64,000 nt of DNA, taken from the NCBI RefSeq assembly GCF_010501075.1, contig NZ_QVMN01000003.1:200292-264291 (forward strand), read 5' to 3'. This DNA is from Dysgonomonas sp. 25. GTDB lineage: Bacteria > Bacteroidota > Bacteroidia > Bacteroidales > Dysgonomonadaceae. The notes beneath the pieces are model-generated. The model was not told the origin of the DNA and ran no database searches. It was given only the letters and a program-made list of their open reading frames with translations. Position numbers and translations under genes: made by a program. Each line of letters starts with the position of its first letter. Within the stretch, counting starts at the first letter, position 1. Positions 1-9,375 of this stretch are shown here, in pieces.

Positions 1-1
1 A

Positions 2-1516
2 AATTCTAAAAATGATATTATAGCAAATCAGGAAGTTACAATTACTTCAAACGATTGGAGAAAATATGATGTAACGCTGACTTCGCAGGAGACAGAGGAA
101 AAAGGCCGTTTGAGAATATTCCTCGCATCAAAAGGTTCGGTTGCTCTCGAACATGTATCTCTTTTCCCAAGCGATACTTATAAAGGACGAGAAAACGGAT
201 TGAGAAAGGATCTTGCTCAGGCTTTGACCGATATTCATCCGGGTGTATTCCGCTTTCCCGGAGGATGTATAGTGGAAGGAACAGATCTGGACTCTCGCTA
301 CGACTGGAAGAAAAGTGTTGGCCCTGTAGAAAACAGGCCTGTGAACGAAAACCGATGGCGCTACACATTCCCTCACCGTTTCTATCCTGACTATTATCAA
401 AGTTACGGATTAGGATTTTATGAATATTTCCTCCTGTCCGAAGACATGGGAGCCGAACCTCTACCCGTACTAAGCTGCGGACTTGCCTGCCAGTTTCAGA
501 ACGGAGAAGAGCATTGCCATGTCCCTGTCGGAGAACTGGATTCTTATATTCAGGATGCATTAGACCTTATCGAATTTGCTAACGGTCCTGTAACTTCTAC
601 CTGGGGTAAGGTGCGCGCAGAAATGGGACATCCGGCACCCTTTAATCTGAAATATATCGGAATCGGAAACGAGCAATGGGGCAAAGAATACCCTGAACGC
701 CTCGAACCGTTCATTAAAGCTATCCGTGCAAAATATCCGGCAATAAAAATCATTGGTAGCTCGGGACCTTCGGCTGATGGCAAAGAGTTCGATTATCTGT
801 GGCCTGAAATGAAACGACTGGAGGCTGATTTGGTTGACGAGCATTACTACAAAGAACCAGAGTGGTTCTTGAACAGTGCCAACCGCTATGATAATTACGA
901 TCGCAAAGGGCCTGCTGTTTTTGCGGGAGAATATGCATGCCACGATTATTCAAGAGGAAAAGATAATAATTTCAAATCGGCGCTATATGAGGCAGCCTTT
1001 ATGACCGGGCTGGAAAGAAATGCCGATATCGTTCATATGTGTACGTATGCTCCGCTGTTTGCTCATGTAGAGGCATGGCAATGGAATCCTGATATGATCT
1101 GGTTTGACAATCTCCATTCGATGAAGACGCCTAATTATTACGTACAACAGCTATATGCCCGTAACAAAGGCACAAACGTAATGAAGTTGACGATGAACGG
1201 GAAACCGCTTACAGGGCAAAACAGTTTATATGCGTCGGCGGTATTCGACAAAGAACTGAACGGTTATATCATCAAAGTTGTCAATACGAGCAACGAAGCA
1301 AAAGATATACAAATTGAACTGAAAGGCGCAAAAAAGAATCAGACATTTACTTTAGGAGATTGTGTATCGATGCAGGATAACAACCTGAATACAATAAATA
1401 CATTAGACAATCCTCAGAATATTGTGCCGGAGAAAACAACGGCAATCCTCAATGGCAATACGCTGAATATAAAAGCAGAAGGACAATCGTTCAATGTGTA
1501 TAAAATAAGGTTTTAA
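2..1516 (+). CDS. Alpha-L-arabinofuranosidase, GH51, 5'-truncated by window edge
   Basis: The reading frame is open from base 2, so the gene begins before the window; a TTG at 110 is only an internal codon. The product removes terminal alpha-L-arabinofuranosyl residues from arabinan or arabinoxylan. The visible part starts in a beta-rich, CBM4-like region (about the first 45 residues). It is followed by the GH51 barrel, recognisable from FRFPGGCIVEG, the acid/base motif GIGNEQWG (Glu codon 671-673) and the nucleophile motif FAGEYACH (Glu codon 929-931), and by the usual C-terminal beta-sandwich. A signal peptide cannot be judged because the N-terminus is missing. It is the first gene of an arabinose locus with transketolase 92 bp downstream. 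Family assignment is secure; exact substrate is inferred. Confidence 0.95.
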   Translation, partial: NSKNDIIANQEVTITSNDWRKYDVTLTSQETEEKGRLRIFLASKGSVALEHVSLFPSDTYKGRENGLRKDLAQALTDIHPGVFRFPGGCIVEGTDLDSRYDWKKSVGPVENRPVNENRWRYTFPHRFYPDYYQSYGLGFYEYFLLSEDMGAEPLPVLSCGLACQFQNGEEHCHVPVGELDSYIQDALDLIEFANGPVTSTWGKVRAEMGHPAPFNLKYIGIGNEQWGKEYPERLEPFIKAIRAKYPAIKIIGSSGPSADGKEFDYLWPEMKRLEADLVDEHYYKEPEWFLNSANRYDNYDRKGPAVFAGEYACHDYSRGKDNNFKSALYEAAFMTGLERNADIVHMCTYAPLFAHVEAWQWNPDMIWFDNLHSMKTPNYYVQQLYARNKGTNVMKLTMNGKPLTGQNSLYASAVFDKELNGYIIKVVNTSNEAKDIQIELKGAKKNQTFTLGDCVSMQDNNLNTINTLDNPQNIVPEKTTAILNGNTLNIKAEGQSFNVYKIRF

Positions 1517-1608
1517 TTGATTATCAAAGGACATCCGGAATGTTATCCTGTAATCCAAGGAGACTTCCGGAGTTCTTTATTCTAACGAAGCAAAAATTAT
1601 AAAACAAT

Positions 1609-3639
1609 ATGAATACTATTTCTTTACTAAATAAAGCGGCAGACAATATCCGCATATTATCTGCATCGATGGTCGAAAAGGCTAAATCCGGGCATCCGGG
1701 CGGAGCTATGGGCGGAGCAGATTTCATCAATGTCTTATATAGTGAATTTCTTGTATATGATCCGCAAAATCCGGAATGGGAAGGCCGTGACCGTTTCTTC
1801 CTCGATCCCGGGCATATGTCTTCGATGTTATATGCGACACTGGCACTCACCGGCAAATTTTCGATGGATGATCTGATGCAATTCCGTCAATGGGGTAGTG
1901 TAACACCCGGGCATCCTGAAAGAGATCTCGAAAGAGGGATTGAAAATACATCAGGGCCGTTGGGACAAGGACATACATTTGCTGTAGGTGCCGCCATAGC
2001 TGCTAAATATCTGAAAGTTCGCTTTGGCGAAAGGATGAACCAGACTATCTACGCTTTCATCTCCGATGGCGGTATTCAGGAAGAAATATCTCAGGGAGCA
2101 GGACGTATAGCAGGACATCTGGGGCTGGACAATCTCATTATGTTCTACGATTCCAATGGCATACAATTATCCACTAAAACATCGGAAGTAACATCCGAAG
2201 ATGTAGCGGCAAAATATCAGGCATGGGGATGGCGTGTTATCACTATAAATGGAAATGACGCAAATGAAATCCGGGAAGCCTTGAAAAAGGCAAAACAAGA
2301 GGACGCAAAACCGACCCTGATTATAGGCAACACTATAATGGGCAAGGGATGTTTGAAAAATGACGGATCGAGTTTTGAAAACGAAACCGAAACGCACGGA
2401 CAGCCATTGAGCGCAGCCGGTGCTTGTTTCGATACAACAATTACCAGTCTGGGTGGAGATGCTGAAAATCCGTTTGCTATCTTCCCCGAAGTGAAAGAAT
2501 TATATGCGAAACGGGAAGCCGAATTGAAAAAAATAGTTGCTGAACGCTATGCCGAAAAAGAGGCTTGGGCAAAGGCAAATCCCGAATCGGCTAAGAAAAT
2601 GGAGAGATGGTTCAAAGGCTATATCCCCGAGATAGACTGGACAGCCATTGAGCAGAAGCCCAATCAGGCAACCCGCACAGCCTCTGCTACAGTTTTGGGT
2701 GTACTGGCCGAAAAGGTAGAGAATATGATTGTATCTTCCGCCGATCTATCCAATTCAGACAAAACGGATGGATTCCTCAAAAAGACACACAGCCTTCGCA
2801 AAGGGGATTTTTCAGGAGCATTCTTGCAGACGGGCGTTTGTGAATTGACAATGGCTTGTTTAAGCATTGGGATGGCTCTTCATGGAGGCGTAATTCCAGC
2901 TTGCGCGACATTCTTCGTCTTTTCCGATTATATGAAGCCTGCCATACGTATGGCAGCATTGATGGAGCTTCCGGTGAAATTTATCTGGACACATGATGCT
3001 TTCCGTGTGGGAGAAGATGGACCGACACACGAGCCTGTAGAGCAAGAGGCTCAGATTCGTTTGATGGAGAAACTGCAAAATCATCACGGACACAATTCGA
3101 TGCTGGTACTTCGTCCTGCTGATGTAACGGAGGCTACCGTAGCTTGGAAAATGGCTATGGAGAATCTGTCGACGCCAACAGGATTGATATTTTCACGCCA
3201 GAATATCAACGATCTTCCTGCTAACACAAATCGTTATCAAGAAGCTTTGCAAGCTGAGAAAGGAGCATATATCATACAAGACGAAAGCGATTATGACATC
3301 ATCCTATTAGCTTCGGGATCGGAGGTGTCTACCTTGGTTGATGGAGCTAAACTGTTGGCAAACGATGGCATTAAGTCCCGTATTGTATCTGTCCCGTCTG
3401 AAGGCCTCTTCCGAAAACAAAGCAAGGAATATCAGGAGTATGTAATTCCTGCGGGCAAAACAATATTCGGTCTGACAGCCGGGCTGCCTGTCACGTTGGA
3501 AGGGCTTGTAGGCAATAATGGAAAAGTATGGGGTATGCATTCATTCGGATATTCTGCTCCTTACAAAATACTGGACGAAAAACTCGGATTCACAGCCGAA
3601 AATGTATATAAGCAGGTGAGAGGCTTATTGTGTAAATAG
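1609..3639 (+). CDS. tkt: Transketolase
   Basis: 676 residues, the normal full length for a bacterial transketolase. It transfers two-carbon units between pentose and other sugar phosphates in the cytoplasm using thiamine diphosphate. Seen in the sequence: the N-terminal SGHPGGAMG motif near residue 30, the TPP-binding segment ISDGGIQEE near residue 150, a second conserved block with FSGAFLQTGVCE and GMALHGG in the Pyr domain, and the DGPTHEPVEQ segment. Its place in an arabinose locus fits a dedicated copy that takes the xylulose-5-phosphate made by AraABD into the pentose phosphate pathway. A terminator at 3664-3703 ends this unit. Confidence 0.97.
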   Translation: MNTISLLNKAADNIRILSASMVEKAKSGHPGGAMGGADFINVLYSEFLVYDPQNPEWEGRDRFFLDPGHMSSMLYATLALTGKFSMDDLMQFRQWGSVTPGHPERDLERGIENTSGPLGQGHTFAVGAAIAAKYLKVRFGERMNQTIYAFISDGGIQEEISQGAGRIAGHLGLDNLIMFYDSNGIQLSTKTSEVTSEDVAAKYQAWGWRVITINGNDANEIREALKKAKQEDAKPTLIIGNTIMGKGCLKNDGSSFENETETHGQPLSAAGACFDTTITSLGGDAENPFAIFPEVKELYAKREAELKKIVAERYAEKEAWAKANPESAKKMERWFKGYIPEIDWTAIEQKPNQATRTASATVLGVLAEKVENMIVSSADLSNSDKTDGFLKKTHSLRKGDFSGAFLQTGVCELTMACLSIGMALHGGVIPACATFFVFSDYMKPAIRMAALMELPVKFIWTHDAFRVGEDGPTHEPVEQEAQIRLMEKLQNHHGHNSMLVLRPADVTEATVAWKMAMENLSTPTGLIFSRQNINDLPANTNRYQEALQAEKGAYIIQDESDYDIILLASGSEVSTLVDGAKLLANDGIKSRIVSVPSEGLFRKQSKEYQEYVIPAGKTIFGLTAGLPVTLEGLVGNNGKVWGMHSFGYSAPYKILDEKLGFTAENVYKQVRGLLCK

Positions 3640-3663
3640 ACTCTGTGTTCATTTTAAATCTTT

Positions 3664-3703
3664 AGTATCCGTTGTTCAATTAGAATTGCAGCGGATACTT
3701 TTT
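3664..3703 (+). terminator. Rho-independent terminator after tkt
   Basis: AGTATCCG (3664-3671) pairs with CGGATACT (3692-3699). The loop contains a second short pairing CAATT/AATTG, and a run of T follows. It separates tkt from the GH127 gene. Confidence 0.8.
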
Positions 3704-3724
3704 CAAAAAGTATAATAAACAACC

Positions 3725-6085
3725 ATGAAAAGAATCCTCATAGCAACAGCCCTGCTTACATTATCGTTGCTTATTTGCGCCCAACCGACCACTCAAGTCG
3801 AATATTTCGATTTGCAGGATGTGAGGCTTTTAGACAGTCCCTTTAAGCATGCACAGGATCTGAACAAAAAATACCTGTTAGAATTAAATCCTGACCGGCT
3901 ACTTGCTCCTTTTCTGCGCGAAGCAGGATTCGCACTCAAAGCCGAAAGCTATACAAACTGGGAGAACTCGGGTCTGGACGGGCATATCGGAGGGCATTAC
4001 CTTTCGGCATTATCGCTAATGTACGCATCAACAGGAGACATGGAAATCAAACAGCGGCTTGACTATATGCTTTCCGAATTGCATCGCTGTCAGGAGGCTA
4101 ACGGAAATGGCTATATAGGTGGAGTTCCGGAAGGAAAAGCAATATGGGAAGAAATAGCTGACGGAAACATTCGAGCCGGAAGTTTCAACCTCAATGACAG
4201 GTGGGTTCCCTTATACAATATACACAAAACTTATGCAGGCCTACGCGATGCCTGGCTTTATGCACAGAGCGAGCCAGCCAGAGAGATGCTTGTCAAAATG
4301 TCCGATTGGGCTATCAGTCTGGTTTCTCAACTGACGGAAGAGCAGATACAAGACATGCTCCGCAGTGAATATGGAGGCCTGAACGAAACCTTTGCCGACG
4401 TGGCAGTAATAACCGGCGACGAGAAATATCTCAAACTGGCACGTCAGTTCTCTCAACAGCTCATACTTGATCCTCTGCTCAGACACGAAGACCAATTAAC
4501 CGGGATGCATGCCAATACTCAAATTCCGAAAGTACTTGGATTCAAACGTATTGCCGATATTGAAGGAAACACCGAATGGTCAGAGGCTTCGCGTTATTTT
4601 TGGGAAACAGTTGTAAAACATCGCTCGCTGTGTATAGGAGGAAACAGTGTAGGAGAGCATTTCAACCCTACAAACGATTTCTCGAGAGTAATACAAAGTA
4701 TCGAAGGTCCCGAGACCTGCAATACATACAATATGCTTCGCCTGACCCGCATGCTCTATCAGACATCGAAGGATAAAAGCTACATCGATTATTACGAAAG
4801 GGCGTTATATAATCACATATTGTCCTCTCAAAATCCGACAACCGGAGGATTGGTATATTTTACGCAAATGCGGCCGGGGCACTATAGGGTATATTCTCAA
4901 CCCCAGACAAGTATGTGGTGCTGTGTAGGCTCCGGGATAGAGAACCATTCCAAATACGGAGAAATGATATATGCACATACAGATAATGAACTATTCGTAA
5001 ATCTGTTTATCCCCTCTCAATTGACGTGGGGAAAGAAAAAAGTTGTTATTGTACAGGAGAATAACTTCCCCGACAAACCCGAGACGGAGTTAACAATCAA
5101 TCCTGAAAAAACAACTGAATTCACACTGCAACTACGCTATCCGGCATGGGTTAGCAAAGGTGAGCTAAGAATCAGCATTAACGGGAAGGAATATCCGGTA
5201 TCCGAAAACTCAGCAGGCTACGTTTCTATCCACCGCAAATGGAAAAAAGGAGACAAAATAGTGATGAAAATGCCAATGAAAATATCCACCGAACAATTGC
5301 CGGATCATTCCAACTACTATTCGATTATGTATGGGCCTCTTGTGCTGGCAGCAAAAACCGAAACGGATAATATGGACGGCCTTTTTGCGGATGACAGCCG
5401 TGGCGGCCATGTTGCACATGGAAGACAAGTACCGATGAAGGATATGCCTGTCATTGTCAGTGAGCCTTCAGAGATTACTTCTTTGGTAAATCCGGTCGAA
5501 GATAAATCCCTGACATTTACTTTGACGAGTCTCTATTCAGAAAAATATCCCTCAACCCTCGAGCTCATACCATTCTATCGTCTGCACGAATCCCGCTATA
5601 TTATATACTGGCCTCAGGCTACAAGCGAAGGACTAAAGAAAATGCAGGAAAAAATAGAACAGGAAGAAAGAGAGCAGATAATATTGGATAGCAAAACAAT
5701 CGATAAAGTTGTGTGTGGAGAACAACAGCCCGAATCCGACCATTTCATCCAATCACAGGATTCGTGGACAGGATTTATTGAAGATATCCACTGGCGCGAA
5801 GCAAACGGCTGGTTCAGTTACCGGATGAAGAATACGCATAGAGGAGGAAAGTACTTATACCTGAAGTATTTTGATATAGATCAAGCGCGAGCATTCGATA
5901 TATCGATAGAGAATCAGATTGTAGGTTCGGCAAGGTTTGAAGGAAATCATGGAAACAATATGCAGGTTCAAATACTGGAGATACCTGAAGATATTGATAA
6001 TGAATTTTTGGAGATCAAAATATCGGGCAATTCTAACCTGATGACTCCTAAAATAGTTGAAGTTAGAATTTTAAGTTCTGAATAA
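3725..6085 (+). CDS. Secreted beta-L-arabinofuranosidase, GH127 (DUF1680)
   Basis: 786 residues with a signal peptide (MKRILIATALLTLSLLICAQ), so it acts in the periplasm or at the cell surface. GH127 enzymes are cysteine-nucleophile glycosidases that release beta-L-arabinofuranose; Zn is held by a Glu and three Cys in the characterised B. longum enzyme. Here the Cys pair of the motif MWCCVGSG is at residues 399-400 and the ETCNTYNM motif supplies the Glu-x-Cys. The toroid (alpha/alpha)6 domain fills the first two thirds and beta-sandwich domains the rest. With the GH51 enzyme upstream this covers both arabinofuranose anomers. AraR follows 80 bp downstream. Confidence 0.93.
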   Translation: MKRILIATALLTLSLLICAQPTTQVEYFDLQDVRLLDSPFKHAQDLNKKYLLELNPDRLLAPFLREAGFALKAESYTNWENSGLDGHIGGHYLSALSLMYASTGDMEIKQRLDYMLSELHRCQEANGNGYIGGVPEGKAIWEEIADGNIRAGSFNLNDRWVPLYNIHKTYAGLRDAWLYAQSEPAREMLVKMSDWAISLVSQLTEEQIQDMLRSEYGGLNETFADVAVITGDEKYLKLARQFSQQLILDPLLRHEDQLTGMHANTQIPKVLGFKRIADIEGNTEWSEASRYFWETVVKHRSLCIGGNSVGEHFNPTNDFSRVIQSIEGPETCNTYNMLRLTRMLYQTSKDKSYIDYYERALYNHILSSQNPTTGGLVYFTQMRPGHYRVYSQPQTSMWCCVGSGIENHSKYGEMIYAHTDNELFVNLFIPSQLTWGKKKVVIVQENNFPDKPETELTINPEKTTEFTLQLRYPAWVSKGELRISINGKEYPVSENSAGYVSIHRKWKKGDKIVMKMPMKISTEQLPDHSNYYSIMYGPLVLAAKTETDNMDGLFADDSRGGHVAHGRQVPMKDMPVIVSEPSEITSLVNPVEDKSLTFTLTSLYSEKYPSTLELIPFYRLHESRYIIYWPQATSEGLKKMQEKIEQEEREQIILDSKTIDKVVCGEQQPESDHFIQSQDSWTGFIEDIHWREANGWFSYRMKNTHRGGKYLYLKYFDIDQARAFDISIENQIVGSARFEGNHGNNMQVQILEIPEDIDNEFLEIKISGNSNLMTPKIVEVRILSSE

Positions 6086-6108
6086 AAACCCGAATAGAGA
6101 TAAAACAT

Positions 6109-6143
6109 TATCTTTGTCGCGTTATAATGTATAGAATACACTT
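6109..6143 (+). promoter_or_regulatory. araR promoter -7 element and candidate AraR operator
   Basis: TATCTTTG at 6109-6116 matches the Bacteroidetes -7 consensus TAnnTTTG; no clear TTTG is seen at -33. Immediately downstream TGTA-tagaa-TACACTT (TGTA 6128-6131, TACACTT 6137-6143) has the same 5-bp spacer as the operator at 6980-6998. This suggests autoregulation and argues that translation starts at 6166 rather than at the ATG at 6127, which would lie almost at the transcription start. Confidence 0.5.
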
Positions 6144-6165
6144 TTACACTAACTCAAATTCTCAG

Positions 6166-6855
6166 ATGTCACCATTTTATATTGAACAGGAAAAGTTTTT
6201 CGTATCCGTCGACTGCATAATACTCGGATTTAAAGAAGGCAAGCTCTATTTACTTATTTCGAAACGGAAATTCGAGCCACTAAAAGGTCAGGATACGCTT
6301 ATGGGCGGATTTGTCCGGTCTGATGAAAGCCTGTCCGAAACGGTTACCCGCGTCCTTTTTGAATATACAGGTATACAGGATGTGTTTATGGAACAGGTAG
6401 GCGCCTACGGGGAAATTAACCGTGATGAAGGCGAGCGGGTTATTTCGTTGGCCTATTATGCTCTTATTAATCTGGAATTATTTGATGAAGAGCTTTGCAA
6501 AAAACATAATGCCCGATGGGAAGAATTGGAAAAAGTAGGCAAACTTATTTTTGACCACAACCAGATGTTAAGCGACACAATGGACATATTGAGAAAAAAA
6601 GCAGCAACGCAACCGTTGGGTTTCAATCTGTTACCAGAGAGATTCACGCTGCCGCAACTGCAATCCTTATATGAGGCTATTTATCAAACAACCTTGGATA
6701 AACGCAACTTCCGCAAGAAAATTCTGGAAATGGACATACTCGAGAAACAAGAAGATAAGGATAAATCCAGCTCCAAACGTGGTGCATTTTACTACGAATT
6801 CCGAAAAGAAAAATATAACGAACTGCTAAGGAAAGGTTTTTACTTCTCGCTGTAA
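6166..6855 (+). CDS. araR: Arabinose-responsive Nudix-family transcriptional regulator
   Basis: About 229 residues from the ATG at 6166 (MSPFYIEQEKFF). An ATG at 6127 in frame would add 13 residues but overlaps the promoter. The protein has a Nudix-like sensor domain (residues ~10-140, with SVDCIILGF, LPLKGQ-like and GGFV-DESL segments but no complete catalytic Nudix box) and a C-terminal winged helix (GFNLLPERFTLPQLQSLYEAIY). This is the layout of Bacteroidetes AraR, a repressor of arabinose genes released by L-arabinose. It sits directly before araDAB and the symporter, as expected. It is followed by a terminator at 6884-6911, so the catabolic operon needs its own promoter. Confidence 0.88.
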   Translation: MSPFYIEQEKFFVSVDCIILGFKEGKLYLLISKRKFEPLKGQDTLMGGFVRSDESLSETVTRVLFEYTGIQDVFMEQVGAYGEINRDEGERVISLAYYALINLELFDEELCKKHNARWEELEKVGKLIFDHNQMLSDTMDILRKKAATQPLGFNLLPERFTLPQLQSLYEAIYQTTLDKRNFRKKILEMDILEKQEDKDKSSSKRGAFYYEFRKEKYNELLRKGFYFSL

Positions 6856-6883
6856 TAAGCACAATATAAGATATATACAATTT

Positions 6884-6911
6884 AGAAGAGGGCGCATAGC
6901 TCTCTTTTTTT
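6884..6911 (+). terminator. Terminator after araR
   Basis: AGAGGGC (6887-6893) pairs with GCTCTCT (6899-6905, one G-T pair) around a 5-nt loop, followed by a run of T to 6911. Confidence 0.75.
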
Positions 6912-6998
6912 GTAAATATGTTTTACAACATGCTTAAATAAGTGTATAAATAAACACTTATTATTAATATTGCATAATCAAGTGTAATCAATACACTT
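6911..6998. promoter_or_regulatory. Candidate AraR operators before araD
   Basis: Three inverted repeats lie within 90 bp. TGTAAA-tatgt-TTTACA is at 6911-6927. A perfect 9-bp repeat, AATAAGTGT (6937-6945) and ACACTTATT (6954-6962), has an 8-bp spacer. AAGTGTA (6980-6986) and TACACTT (6992-6998) have a 5-bp spacer. The last two share AAGTGT/ACACTT arms and flank a weak -7-like TAATATTG (6965-6972), so a bound repressor would cover the promoter. Assignment to AraR is inferred from position. Confidence 0.6.
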
Positions 6999-7042
6999 AT
7001 ATAAGCAATCAAGATTATATCTCAAAAAATAAAGAGAAAGGC

Positions 7043-7726
7043 ATGTTAGAAGCATTAAAGAAAGAAGTATTCGACGCCAACATCGACCTTGTGAAGCATG
7101 GTTTGGTCATCTTCACATGGGGCAATGTCAGCGCGATAGACCGCCAATCGGGGCTTGTTGTTATCAAACCGTCAGGAGTTTCGTACGATACGATGACAGC
7201 CGGAGACATGGTAGTCGTAGACCTCGAAGGCAATGTAGTAGACGGCAAATTGAAACCATCTTCCGATACGGCAACACACCTTGTATTATATAAGGCATTT
7301 CCGAATATCGGAGGAGTAGTTCACACACACTCCACATATGCGACTGCGTGGGCTCAGGCAGGGCGCGATATTCCGAATATCGGAACAACTCATGCCGATT
7401 ACTTCAAAGATGCCATCCCTTGCACACGCCAAATGACACCGCAAGAAGTACAAGGCAAATATGAATTGGAAACAGGAAATGTTATAGTCGAACGTTTCGA
7501 AGGCCTGAATGCCGACTACACACCGGGTGTACTTGTCAATAATCACGGCCCTTTCTCATGGGGCAAAGATGCTCACGATGCAGTTCACAATGCAGTTGTA
7601 ATGGAACAGGTAGCCAAAATGGCATTCGTCGCATACAATGTCAATCCTCAATTGAAGATGAACGACGAGCTCATCAAGAAACATTTTTTCAGAAAACATG
7701 GTCCGGATGCTTACTACGGACAATGA
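7043..7726 (+). CDS. araD: L-ribulose-5-phosphate 4-epimerase
   Basis: 227 residues, the normal length of the class II aldolase-fold epimerase that converts L-ribulose-5-phosphate to D-xylulose-5-phosphate. The metal site is visible: the [11 protein letters not shown] motif provides two His, and NNHGPFSWG a further conserved His. [11 protein letters not shown] and KPSGVSY are the family's phosphate-binding segments. It is the first gene of the araD-araA-araB-symporter operon and is followed after 42 bp by araA. Start at the first ATG after the operator region. Confidence 0.97.
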   Translation: MLEALKKEVFDANIDLVKHGLVIFTWGNVSAIDRQSGLVVIKPSGVSYDTMTAGDMVVVDLEGNVVDGKLKPSSDTATHLVLYKAFPNIGGVVHTHSTYATAWAQAGRDIPNIGTTHADYFKDAIPCTRQMTPQEVQGKYELETGNVIVERFEGLNADYTPGVLVNNHGPFSWGKDAHDAVHNAVVMEQVAKMAFVAYNVNPQLKMNDELIKKHFFRKHGPDAYYGQ

Positions 7727-7768
7727 GAATAAAAATATCTGATTTACTAATTATAAAAATTTAATATC

Positions 7769-9271
7769 ATGGATTTTAAAGACTTTGAAGTATGGTTTGT
7801 AACCGGCGCACAGCTTCTTTACGGAGGCGACGCAGTAGTAGCAGTTGACGCTCACTCAACTGAAATGGTAAAAGGCTTGAACGATTCAGGAATCCTTCCT
7901 ATAAAAGTTGTTTATAAAGGAACTGCCAACTCTTCGGCGGAGATTTCTCAAATCATGCGTGAAGCAAACGGCGATACAAAGTGTGTAGGTATGATTACAT
8001 GGATGCACACATTCTCGCCTGCTAAAATGTGGATACACGGCTTGATGGATTACAAAAAACCGCTTCTGCATCTTCATACTCAATACAATAAAGAAATTCC
8101 TTGGAGTGAAATCGATATGGATTTCATGAACCTCAACCAATCGGCTCATGGCGACCGTGAATTCGGTCATATTACCAGCCGTTTGCGCAAGCCTCGTAAA
8201 GTGGTGGTAGGTTATTGGAAAGATAAAGATACTCAAAGCAAAATAGCCTCATGGATGCGTGTTTGTGCCGGATGGGCAGATTCGCAAGACATGCTTATTA
8301 TCCGTTTCGGAGATAATATGAACAATGTTGCGGTAACAGACGGTGACAAAGTTGAAGCCGAAATTCGCTTAGGTTATCATGTCGACAATGCTCCTATCGC
8401 GACATTAGTACCCTATATAGAGGCTGTTGCAGAAGCAGAAATAGATGCTCTTGTAGCTGAATATGAAAAGATTTACGACTTTGCCGACGATTGTAAAAAG
8501 GGTACGGAAAAACATCAGGTTGTACGTGACGCAGCCGCTCAGGAAATCGGACTCCGTCGTTTCTTGCAAGACAAAGGCGCGAAAGGGTTTACAACAAGCT
8601 TCAACGAATTGTCAGGCATGAAACAGTTGATGGGCTTCGCTTCTCAACGCCTGATGGCTGAGGGGTACGGATTCGGAGCGGAAGGAGACTGGAAATCAGC
8701 AGCACTCGTGCGCACTATGTGGGTAATGGGTAGAGGATTGCCGGGCGGACAATCGTTCCTCGAAGATTATACATTAAACTTCGACGGAGATAACAGCACC
8801 ATCCTTCAATCACATATGTTGGAAATCAACCCGGACATTACAGGAGTAAAACCTCGCGTAGAAGTACATTTCTTAGGAATCGGTGATGCAGGAGTATGTG
8901 CCCGCCTCGTATTCCAGGCGCACAAGGGTGAAGGCGTTGCCGCTACAATAGTAGACATGGGTAACCGCTTTCGTATGATAGTGAATGAAGTGGAAGTAAG
9001 AGAACCTAAAGCGCTGCCTAAACTTCCTGTTGCATGTGCATTGTGGAAACCGATGCCTGACTTCGAAATCGGTGCAGGTGCATGGATTCTGGCCGGAGGT
9101 ACTCACCACTCAAGTTTCTCTTTCGCGGTAACAACCGAAATGTTAGAGGATTATGCTGAAATTGCAGACATCGAATTGTTGATTATCGACAAAGACACTA
9201 CTATTCGCCAGTTCCGTCAGGATTTGCGCAACAATGAGGTGTATTACATGCTAAACAAAGCTTTAAGATAA
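7769..9271 (+). CDS. araA: L-arabinose isomerase
   Basis: 500 residues, full length. It interconverts L-arabinose and L-ribulose in the cytoplasm with a divalent metal, usually Mn. Typical segments are FVTGAQLLYG at the N-terminus, MITWMHTFSPAKMWI, the metal-site regions GYGFGAEGDWK and HMLEINP, and the C-terminal GGTHHSSFS. It lies between araD and araB in one operon; a long-looped inverted repeat follows the gene (9284-9342). Confidence 0.98.
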   Translation: MDFKDFEVWFVTGAQLLYGGDAVVAVDAHSTEMVKGLNDSGILPIKVVYKGTANSSAEISQIMREANGDTKCVGMITWMHTFSPAKMWIHGLMDYKKPLLHLHTQYNKEIPWSEIDMDFMNLNQSAHGDREFGHITSRLRKPRKVVVGYWKDKDTQSKIASWMRVCAGWADSQDMLIIRFGDNMNNVAVTDGDKVEAEIRLGYHVDNAPIATLVPYIEAVAEAEIDALVAEYEKIYDFADDCKKGTEKHQVVRDAAAQEIGLRRFLQDKGAKGFTTSFNELSGMKQLMGFASQRLMAEGYGFGAEGDWKSAALVRTMWVMGRGLPGGQSFLEDYTLNFDGDNSTILQSHMLEINPDITGVKPRVEVHFLGIGDAGVCARLVFQAHKGEGVAATIVDMGNRFRMIVNEVEVREPKALPKLPVACALWKPMPDFEIGAGAWILAGGTHHSSFSFAVTTEMLEDYAEIADIELLIIDKDTTIRQFRQDLRNNEVYYMLNKALR

Positions 9272-9283
9272 GTTAATGAGTAA

Positions 9284-9342
9284 ATTAGCAAATGTGAGAA
9301 TTGGTATATAATTTTATTTCGGATATTCTTGCATTTGCTAAT
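9284..9342 (+). other. Long-looped inverted repeat between araA and araB
   Basis: ATTAGCAAATG (9284-9294) and CATTTGCTAAT (9332-9342) are perfect 11-bp complements separated by 37 nt, in the 104-nt gap between araA and araB. There is no T tract, so it is unlikely to be a simple terminator. It may set the relative mRNA level of araA and araB. Confidence 0.5.
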
Positions 9343-9375
9343 CTGCTGATTTTCATATTTACAAATTAAAATATT

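Noticed and set aside
6127-6165. ATG at 6127 as the araR start
   Set aside because: It lies 10 bp from the -7 element and inside the candidate operator; the ATG at 6166 gives the normal N-terminus of the family.
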